In this document: piece after piece, positions 59,398-64,000 of the stretch | Numbering within the stretch: the first letter of the stretch is position 1 | Layout of the letters: each line of letters starts with the position of its first letter | NCBI RefSeq assembly: GCF_000092845.1 | Contig: NC_014150.1 | Location: forward strand, 2,603,510-2,667,509 | Reading direction: 5' to 3' | DNA: 64,000 nt | Source: Brachyspira murdochii DSM 12563 | GTDB lineage: Bacteria; Spirochaetota; Brachyspiria; Brachyspirales; Brachyspiraceae | The notes under the pieces: model-generated | Seen by the model: only the letters and a program-made list of their open reading frames with translations | Database searches by the model: none | Told to the model about the DNA's origin: nothing | Program-made: the position numbers and the translations under genes

Positions 59398-60249
59398 TTA
59401 TTTAAATATGATATTTTTTATATATTCTACAGGCATTTTTTCATTAGTCCAAAGCTCAAATGATAAAGCACCCTGATACAATAACATTCCCATACCGTTT
59501 ATGATTTTACATCCTTCTTTTTCTGATATTTGAAGCAGTTTTGTTTTTGCGGGACTATATATACAATCGCTTACTACTAAATCATCTCTAAAAAAAGTTT
59601 TATCTTCTATTAAAGAAACATCTTCTTTCATACCAACGCTTGTAGCATTAATTAATATACTGCTGTCGTCTATTTTTCTTTTTAAAATGTTTTTATTTTC
59701 AAGTGAGAATAATTCTATAGAGCAGTTAGTTTTTTCTGCTATATTATCAATAATTTTTTTTTGTTCGCCCCAGTTTGTATCTCTTTTAAAAACATATATT
59801 CCTTTTACTCCATACAAAGCAGCCTGTGATATTATAGCAATAGAAGCTCCTCCAGTACCCAGTATTGTAATATTTTTATCTTTTATAAATATATTTTCTT
59901 CTTCTAATGATTTTATAAAACCCTCTCCATCAGTAGAGTATCCTTTGAGTATTCCATTATCATTGACTATGGTATTAACGCTTTGAGTGAGTTCTGCGGC
60001 CTCTGATATTTCATCAAGATATTTTATTACCTCTTTTTTATTGGGCATTGATAGGTTTACGCCTCTCATGTTTAATGTTTTTATTGAGTTTACAGCATCT
60101 TTTAAATTATTTTTATCCACTTCAAAAGCTAAATAAGCATAATTAAGATTAAGTTTATTAAATGCTTCATTATGCATAATAGGGGATATACTATGCCGGC
60201 ATGGAGAAGCAAATAATCCAGTAAGTATAGTTGAAGAGTTTATTTTCAT
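59398..60249 (-). CDS. aroE: Shikimate dehydrogenase
   Basis: The NADPH-dependent enzyme reduces 3-dehydroshikimate to shikimate. The 283-residue protein has the substrate-binding SPCRHSISPIMHNEAF at the start, the catalytic Lys and nearby residues in NLSMPNKKEVIKYLDEI (near residue 64; the first part replaces the usual NVTxPxK), NTIVNDNGILKGYSTDGEGF, the Rossmann motif ILGTGGASIAI near residue 130 and the end-region GMGMLLYQGALSFELWT. It precedes aroD in the pair. Confidence 0.94.
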   Translation of the reverse strand: MKINSSTILTGLFASPCRHSISPIMHNEAFNKLNLNYAYLAFEVDKNNLKDAVNSIKTLNMRGVNLSMPNKKEVIKYLDEISEAAELTQSVNTIVNDNGILKGYSTDGEGFIKSLEEENIFIKDKNITILGTGGASIAIISQAALYGVKGIYVFKRDTNWGEQKKIIDNIAEKTNCSIELFSLENKNILKRKIDDSSILINATSVGMKEDVSLIEDKTFFRDDLVVSDCIYSPAKTKLLQISEKEGCKIINGMGMLLYQGALSFELWTNEKMPVEYIKNIIFK

Positions 60250-60357
60250 GAATATATAACCTTATAAAATATAAAAAATACTGCTACTAATAATAATATA
60301 ATTTTTATTATTGTCAATTAATACTATTTTTAATTCTTAAAAATAATGTTTAATTAC

Positions 60358-60385
60358 TTGATATTTTGCAAAAACTAATTATAAT
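60358..60385 (+). promoter_or_regulatory. Sigma-70 promoter of ridA
   Basis: TTGATA (60358-60363), 16-bp spacer, TATAAT (60380-60385). The gene starts 56 bp downstream with an AAAGGAG site. Confidence 0.75.
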
Positions 60386-60440
60386 TAACATAATAAAGTA
60401 ATGAAAAAAAATATATAAAAATAGAAAGGAGAATTAGTAT

Positions 60441-60824
60441 ATGGATAAAAAAATCATTAAAACACACAAAGCTCCGCAAGCTATAGGACCTTATTCTCAA
60501 GCTGTGAAAAGCGGAAATTTCATTTTTGCTTCAGGTCAGATACCTTTGGATCCAGTAAGCGGAAATATGGCTGAAAATGATATAAAAAAACAAACTGAAA
60601 GAGTTATGGAAAATATAAAAGGTCTTTTAGAATCAGAAAATTTAACTATGGCTAATATTATTAAAACTACTTGCTTTTTAACTGATATGGCTAATTTCGC
60701 TTCTTTCAATGAAGTATATGCAGCATACTTTCCAGAAAATCCTCCTGCAAGAAGTACAGTTGCAATAAAATCTCTTCCAAAAGATGCTTTGGTGGAAGTT
60801 GAAATAATAGCTGCTATAAGCTAA
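60441..60824 (+). CDS. ridA: RidA-family enamine/imine deaminase
   Basis: The 127-residue protein has the YjgF/YER057c/UK114 pattern: IKTHKAPQAIGPYSQAVKSG, FIFASGQIPLDPVSG, ENIKGLLESENLTMANIIKTTCFLTDM, and the catalytic Arg in NPPARSTVAIKSLPKDALVEVEIIA. It hydrolyses reactive enamines and imines formed by PLP enzymes such as threonine dehydratase, in the cytoplasm. Length is typical. It is a single-gene unit. Confidence 0.95.
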   Translation: MDKKIIKTHKAPQAIGPYSQAVKSGNFIFASGQIPLDPVSGNMAENDIKKQTERVMENIKGLLESENLTMANIIKTTCFLTDMANFASFNEVYAAYFPENPPARSTVAIKSLPKDALVEVEIIAAIS

Positions 60825-60891
60825 TTTATTAAATTTATTAATAATAGCCATGAGTATAATTTTATATTCATGGCATTTTTTGTGAAAATTG

Positions 60892-61222
60892 TTATTTTTT
60901 ATTATTGCTAATAAAAATTGTTCACTAAAAATGTATGGTAAATGAATTTTCTATATGCTCACAATTTTTATATTTGGCTTTCTAATATTTAAAAATTATT
61001 ATTTTTTATTATTATTGCTAATAAAAATTGTTCGCTAAAGATGTATAGCAAATGAATTTGCTATACGCTCACAATTTTTATATTTAGCTTTCTAATATTT
61101 AAAAATTATTATTTTTTATTATTATTGCTAATAAAAATTGTTCGCTAAAGATGTATAGCAAATGAATTTGCTATACGCTCACAATTTTTATATTTAGCTT
61201 TCTAATATTTAAAAATTATTAT
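60892..61222. repeat. Three tandem 110-bp repeats, each with a nested hairpin
   Basis: The unit repeats with a period of exactly 110 bp (for example ATAAAAATTG at 60911, 61021 and 61131). Copies 2 and 3 are practically identical; copy 1 has several substitutions. Each holds an inner stem GTATAGCAAA/TTTGCTATAC with a TGAA loop and an outer pairing AAAAATTGT/ACAATTTTT. In copy 1 the changes mostly keep pairing through G-T wobble. The array fills the gap between ridA and the DUF368 gene and is not a CRISPR, because the unit is contiguous with no spacers. Confidence 0.88.
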
Positions 61223-61276
61223 TTTTTATTATAATAAAAATTAAAATAAATTTAATAAACTTATAAAGAGGAAACG

Positions 61277-62137
61277 ATGAAAAACTATATATCATATTTT
61301 ATAAAAGGAATGGCTATAGGTATTGCTAATGCTATTCCGGGAGTTTCAGGCGGTACTATTGCTTTTGTACTTGGAATATATGAAAAATTGACATATTCAA
61401 TATCTATTCTGCCTGAGGCATTAATAAAACTTAAATGGTCTGATATTAAAGAGAGTCTAAAAGTATTAATACCTGTTGCCGTTGGAGCAGCTATTTCTAT
61501 AGTATTATTTCTTAAACTTATTAATTATACTTTTACATATTATCCTATTCCTACAAGAATATTTTTTGTAGGTCTTATATTGGGTTCATTTCCATTTATA
61601 ACAAAGACTGTAGAAGAGTTTAATATTAAAGTATTTATAGCATTTGTACTAGGGGCTTTTATTATGTCTGTATTTGTGTATTTTGATATTAATAAACCTG
61701 TAAGTGATACCGCTGTATATACTGGTTCTTTTTCAATTATTTATTGTTTTAAGTTATTTTTATGCGGTATTGCTGCTGCTGTTGCTATGGTTATACCGGG
61801 TATATCAGGTTCTTTACTTCTATTAATATTAGGAGAATATGAAAATATATCATACTTTATATCAGCATTTGTTGAAACTTTTAATTTATCTTTATTAATA
61901 CCTTTAATATTTTTGGGTTTTGGTGTTGTTATAGGTATATTTAGTATATCAAAATTGGTAACAGTATTACTTCAAAAATATAAATCTATATTATTCGGCT
62001 TTGTACTTGGTATTATAATAGTATCTTTTTTAAGTTTATGGCCTAATATAACATCTTTAAGTGTGCCTATGCTTGCTTCTACTGTTATTTCTATGTGTGT
62101 TGGATTTTTAGTGGCTATTGTTATGGAGAAGATATAA
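61277..62137 (+). CDS. DUF368 polyprenyl-phosphate translocase
   Basis: The 286-residue protein has about eight membrane helices and the two DUF368 motifs, GMAIGIANAIPGVSGGTIAFVLGIYE (residues 11-36) and AAAVAMVIPGISGSLLLLILGEYE (near 170-193), internal repeats of one another. DUF368 proteins have been implicated in returning undecaprenyl phosphate across the inner membrane for cell-wall and glycan synthesis. GAGGAAA precedes the ATG. It follows the three-hairpin repeat array and has a large 3' hairpin. Confidence 0.9.
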   Translation: MKNYISYFIKGMAIGIANAIPGVSGGTIAFVLGIYEKLTYSISILPEALIKLKWSDIKESLKVLIPVAVGAAISIVLFLKLINYTFTYYPIPTRIFFVGLILGSFPFITKTVEEFNIKVFIAFVLGAFIMSVFVYFDINKPVSDTAVYTGSFSIIYCFKLFLCGIAAAVAMVIPGISGSLLLLILGEYENISYFISAFVETFNLSLLIPLIFLGFGVVIGIFSISKLVTVLLQKYKSILFGFVLGIIIVSFLSLWPNITSLSVPMLASTVISMCVGFLVAIVMEKI

Positions 62138-62162
62138 TATTAATATATACTGATAAGTTATA

Positions 62163-62225
62163 GAGGCTTAAAATATTATAATTATTTCATTAAGGAAATA
62201 AATTATAATTTTTAAGTCTTTTTAT
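62163..62225 (+). terminator. Intrinsic terminator of the DUF368 gene
   Basis: A long imperfect AT-rich stem (arms about 62165-62186 and 62197-62218, GCTTAAAATATTATAATT against AATTATAATTTTTAAGTC) is followed by TTTTTAT. Confidence 0.68.
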
Positions 62226-62337
62226 TTATGTATATATTATAATGTATTTGTATTATTGTTGTAATTAATATTCTGCTTTATTAAATTTTATATATTTCAT
62301 TTCCGAGAATTTTTATAGTGTATATAAGGATAACTGC

Positions 62338-63342
<1,005 letters not shown>

Positions 63343-63359
63343 TTGGAGTGTAAATATTT

Positions 63360-64000
63360 ATGAAGACTTATGCAGCAGTTTTGGCATCTGTTATAACAAT
63401 AGTAGCTATTTTAGGCGGTGTATTTATTACTAAAGTTTCTGCCTTATCTTCTCCTGAAAGGTATTTTCAGAAAGGTAAAAGAAGCTACGAGATAGAAAAT
63501 TATGAAGATGCTATTAATAATTTAAATGAATATTTATCCATAGACAGCAGATCCAGACCTATAACCAATATAGCAGAATCATATTTTATGGTAGCCGATT
63601 CATTGAAGAGATTAAAAAAATATTCTTTGGCAAAAGAGAGACTTACAGACATAATTAACAATCCTAATTTTGCATATTATTCTACAAATGCAGTTCTAGC
63701 CTATGCAGATATTTCAAGATTAGAAAATAGTGCAGATCCTTATATAATGTCAAAATTGCAGGAAAACTTGAAGACAGCAGATAAAGATTTGTCTTCAAAA
63801 ATTAATATTCAGTACGGGTATCAATTGTTTCTTCAAAAAAAATACGGAGAAGCATTGAGCTATTTTTTAAGGGCTGACGGAGAATTAGCGGTTTTAGGAA
63901 GAGCGAGAGTATATTTCAATATGAATGAATATGACAGAGCTTTTGAAACTTATGAGGATTTCCTTAAATATAATAAAACGAGTATATATTATGATGAAGT
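63360..64000 (+). CDS. Membrane-anchored TPR protein, 3' partial
   Basis: The frame from the ATG at 63360 is open to the last base, so the 3' end is missing. GGAG at about 63344 precedes it. The visible 213 residues have an N-terminal membrane helix (TYAAVLASVITIVAILGGVFIT) and then TPR-like pairs: RYFQKGKRSYEIENYEDAINNLNEYLSI, SYFMVADSLKRLKKYSLAKERL and GRARVYFNMNEYDRAFETYEDFLKYNK. With the preceding gene it forms an operon of membrane-anchored TPR proteins whose partner is unknown. It may be a YfgM/BamD-like scaffold. Confidence 0.82.
   Translation, partial: MKTYAAVLASVITIVAILGGVFITKVSALSSPERYFQKGKRSYEIENYEDAINNLNEYLSIDSRSRPITNIAESYFMVADSLKRLKKYSLAKERLTDIINNPNFAYYSTNAVLAYADISRLENSADPYIMSKLQENLKTADKDLSSKINIQYGYQLFLQKKYGEALSYFLRADGELAVLGRARVYFNMNEYDRAFETYEDFLKYNKTSIYYDE

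Noticed and set aside
60892-61222. CRISPR array
   Set aside because: The 110-bp units are contiguous and homologous throughout, without unique spacers, and no cas genes are present.

Overview
The window is very AT-rich chromosomal DNA from a spirochaete, most likely the genus Brachyspira. The grounds are strongly AT-biased codon use, a FlgG rod protein, a surface protein with the look of a Brachyspira variable surface protein, beta-barrel outer membrane proteins, many MglB-type sugar-binding proteins and large TPR protein families. I assign the genus, not the species, and no search was run. I saw no rRNA, tRNA, CRISPR array, insertion sequence or prophage.

Layout. 1-4000: the end of a possible TetR regulator and two ABC exporter half-transporters separated by a dispersed non-coding repeat. 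4000-5600: an 8-oxoguanine-deaminase-like amidohydrolase behind a consensus promoter and a guanine-class riboswitch. 5.7-10.1 kb, minus strand: envelope and stress genes (beta-barrel proteins, DUF454, YgbA_NO, a Vsp-like porin, a TPR protein). 10.3-17.1 kb: core metabolism (glyA with a histone-like N-terminal tail, a HAD phosphatase, nagB, deoB, guaA), with a 530-bp repeat island before guaA. 17.2-20.8 kb: an unknown protein, a PAP2 phosphatase, an ankyrin lipoprotein and an FMN-dependent alpha-hydroxy-acid dehydrogenase. 20.9-27.2 kb: three large TPR genes and a decayed fourth copy. 27.3-35 kb, minus strand: an mgl sugar transporter (mglB-mglA-mglC plus an unannotated 57-codon membrane protein) followed upstream by three more mglB paralogues. 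35-37.4 kb: a large polytopic membrane protein split by a frameshift in an A tract.

37.5-45.2 kb: aroB, a secreted protein, a flavodoxin/DUF3793 operon, an AEC transporter, htpG, and a beta-barrel/PepSY-like pair. 45.7-54.1 kb: a frameshifted HD-GYP-like gene, a group 2 sigma factor, a membrane-anchored protein, dapF, a lytic transglycosylase, flgG, and a two-gene AAA ATPase plus PD-(D/E)XK-like nuclease module that resembles a defence system. 54.2-64 kb: an amino-acid ABC transporter with two binding lipoproteins, an LRR protein, aroD-aroE, ridA, a triple 110-bp hairpin repeat, a DUF368 lipid-carrier translocase, and two TPR-type membrane proteins, the last cut by the window edge.

Shared themes. 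Sugar uptake (mgl) and amino-sugar use (nagB) fit a gut anaerobe. deoB, guaA and the riboswitch-controlled deaminase all handle purines or nucleosides. A palindromic motif, GTTAG-N6-CTAAC, links beta-barrel and TPR genes at 9-10 kb with the flavodoxin/DUF3793 operon at 40 kb, which suggests one metal- or redox-responsive regulator. A second dispersed motif has the exact geometry of a sigma-70 promoter and recurs at seven or so places, some ahead of TPR genes. The strongest candidates for new biology are the riboswitch/deaminase pair, the ATPase-nuclease pair, the diverging mglB array with its small membrane protein, and the lysine/alanine-rich tail on serine hydroxymethyltransferase.
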